Shown here: positions 62,558 through 64,000 of the stretch, piece after piece | Layout of the letters: each line of letters opens with the position of its first letter | Numbering within the stretch: position 1 is the first letter of the stretch | From: Rugamonas fusca | GTDB taxonomy: Bacteria; Pseudomonadota; Gammaproteobacteria; Burkholderiales; Burkholderiaceae_D | Assembly: GCF_014042365.1 (NCBI RefSeq) | Contig: NZ_JACEZS010000017.1 | Location: 1-64,000, forward strand | Length of the DNA: 64,000 bases | Direction of reading: 5' to 3' | Program-made: the position numbers and the translations under genes | The notes under the pieces: model-generated | Databases searched by the model: none | Seen by the model: the letters and a program-made list of their open reading frames with translations, nothing else | Told to the model about the DNA's origin: nothing

Positions 62558-64000
62558 GTTTACCCGGCCCGCAGCGCCGTTAATTGATCTGGAGCGCATG
62601 CAGTTCATTGCTGCGAGGCCAGCACATTCGGGCCAACTCGGGCCGGTGTTACCACCCTTTCCCGACTTCTACAAACTCATGGATTGTCGCCAGCTAGCAG
62701 ACACCGGCAAGGCGCAACTGTTCGTAGGCCGTGATCCTGAAGGACTGCAAAAGGTCATCAAATTCTGTCGCTTCCCTCGGAGCCCAGAGGAAGATTCACC
62801 ACGTGCTGAGGAGATGGCTAACGCGCTGAAGATGAGCTTTTCAGAAGCTTACTCCCTGCCAGTTGATCGGGTCGCCAGTATCTGCCAGCATCCGCTAGAC
62901 GCTGCTACGTATGGCTTCGCATACCAGATGCCGTTCTGCATCCATGGCAGCCTTGCAGATCACGCTGCTCATGGCTTTGCCTCACAGCACGAGGCTGTCG
63001 CAGTCGCGATGGCGACGCTTATCCCTTTGCTGTTGCTCAACGACCAGGGTGGCGCACACGGCGATATCAAGCCATCCAATATCCTTTATTGGGGGGGGGA
63101 GAACGCCAGCAGCAGAACGCAAGAAGGCCTCCGACTGGTCCTGGCCGACTTCGGAGCCTCCATTGACCTTCGGCATCGCGCGGGGACAGAACGGGACCTG
63201 CGGCGGGGTACGTTCCGGTACTGCGCGCCGGAGGCGCTTGCCGGTGCGTTACCCACGCACGCAGACGACATATGGGCGTGGGCAACCACTGTAATTGAGC
63301 TATTCCTACCTGCTGCACTGAGAGACCAGCGGACTGAAAACCATCGTCCCATTAAGCTTGACGATGTTCCCAAAGGTGCTATGCCAGACTGGCTGGCTTC
63401 AACCTTGCAGCGTTGTAGGGACCAGACCCCCCGCGATCGGCCTTCCGCCGATGTAGTGTTGGCCAGCTTCTTGGAGCATTGGGAGGTTGTGCGCGAACAG
63501 GGCGTGAGCCAACGGGCGCGCGGCAAGCCGGCGCTTGTCAACCCGCTGATCGACACGGAGGTGTCCATGAGGCGGTCCACAGGCACGCGGTTGTACGTCA
63601 ACTCGGGCATCGACATCGAGATAGCAACTGCCGGCCAACTGTTGATGTCCGGCGCAGATAGCGGCACGCAGAAGGCCATTGACCTGCTGTACAAAGCGCT
63701 GGTCGACGATGGTGCTGAGCGTTGCTTACTCGACCAGTTTCTAGACAACATGTGGCTGCCTGTCTACAGCCGCACCGCGAAGGAAAACGCGCACAAAATT
63801 TATCTGCCGGTACCGAACTCCAGCCTACGAGAGGGAGTTCAGCTGTACCTGAACGCATTGATCGCAAATGTACACGGGCACTTCGACAAGAGCACGCTGG
63901 AAACCCTGGAGCAGTTGGCAAACCGAATGCACGGGGCTCGCTGCGGCGAGCAGGTTCAGGCGCTCGGCCCTGACCTAGTTTATGCATTCGCAACTATCAA
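62520..64000 (+). CDS. Ser/Thr protein kinase (partial, runs off the right edge)
   Basis: A reading frame open from GTG at 62520 to the end of the window (493 complete codons). GAGAGAGG lies six bases upstream, and the start overlaps the previous gene. The kinase domain has a Lys in VIKF for ATP, the catalytic loop HGDIKPSNIL (H180-L189, D182, K184, N187), DFG at 210-212 and APE at 236-238, so it looks active. About 220 further residues follow, with no named domain in view. Nine consecutive G's (63091-63099) lie in the coding sequence between catalytic loop and DFG. A role in phage defence or signalling is inferred from the neighbourhood only. Confidence 0.82.
   Translation, partial: MPIPRFLTPLLDRFTRPAAPLIDLERMQFIAARPAHSGQLGPVLPPFPDFYKLMDCRQLADTGKAQLFVGRDPEGLQKVIKFCRFPRSPEEDSPRAEEMANALKMSFSEAYSLPVDRVASICQHPLDAATYGFAYQMPFCIHGSLADHAAHGFASQHEAVAVAMATLIPLLLLNDQGGAHGDIKPSNILYWGGENASSRTQEGLRLVLADFGASIDLRHRAGTERDLRRGTFRYCAPEALAGALPTHADDIWAWATTVIELFLPAALRDQRTENHRPIKLDDVPKGAMPDWLASTLQRCRDQTPRDRPSADVVLASFLEHWEVVREQGVSQRARGKPALVNPLIDTEVSMRRSTGTRLYVNSGIDIEIATAGQLLMSGADSGTQKAIDLLYKALVDDGAERCLLDQFLDNMWLPVYSRTAKENAHKIYLPVPNSSLREGVQLYLNALIANVHGHFDKSTLETLEQLANRMHGARCGEQVQALGPDLVYAFATI

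Noticed and set aside
1..64000. CRISPR arrays and tRNA genes
   Set aside because: No regularly spaced direct repeats and no cloverleaf-like sequence with a TTCGA loop in a proper context were seen by eye. A dedicated scan could still find a tRNA.

Overview
The window reads as a chromosomal segment of a GC-rich betaproteobacterium, most likely of the Oxalobacteraceae (Massilia/Duganella/Janthinobacterium-like). This rests on the 5' end of a betaproteobacterial-type 16S rRNA gene at the left edge, high-GC core genes, and the order mnmE-yidC-yidD-rnpA-rpmH | dnaA-dnaN-gyrB around the replication-origin region. The genus is an inference.

Core part, 1-31,621. The left edge holds the start of an rrn operon on the minus strand with its boxA and promoter. 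Then come a radical SAM protein, a four-gene MCE/Mla-type lipid transporter operon, VanZ, a small 2Fe-2S ferredoxin, an alpha/beta hydrolase, a D-Ala-D-Ala carboxypeptidase with a strong terminator, an aldo/keto reductase, pssA, a CAP-domain lipoprotein and a frameshifted Hpt gene. Next are a solute-binding-protein/diguanylate-cyclase pair, a cytochrome/outer-membrane-barrel pair, a DUF1800/DUF1501 pair and the mnmE-to-gyrB block. Two related palindromic repeats sit beside mnmE and dnaA.

Accessory part, 31,622-64,000. Just after the gyrB terminator the GC content drops and a defence and mobility island begins. A type 1 BREX locus (brxR, brxA, brxB, brxC, pglX, pglZ, brxL) runs from 32.0 to 47.8 kb. 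Its pglX is cut cleanly into a methyltransferase half and a specificity half. Between the halves, translationally coupled to the first, sits an ATPase gene plus a small PD-(D/E)XK-like nuclease gene. A PHP-ATPase (Ppl-like) gene with a 99-residue partner follows. A Tn7-like transposition module (tnsA, tnsB, tnsC, tniQ and a small gene) occupies 51.3-57.3 kb. On the minus strand, 57.3-61.8 kb, are a large serine recombinase, two ParB-like proteins (one RepB-like), a zinc-finger protein, and a boxA-containing structured element. At the right edge a two-gene unit ends in a Ser/Thr protein kinase that runs off the window.

How the pieces fit: the left half is housekeeping and envelope biology. The right half stacks several likely anti-phage systems (BREX, the nested ATPase/nuclease, PHP-ATPase, perhaps the kinase pair) with at least two independent DNA-mobility modules. 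The most unusual feature is the nested ATPase/nuclease cassette inside pglX.
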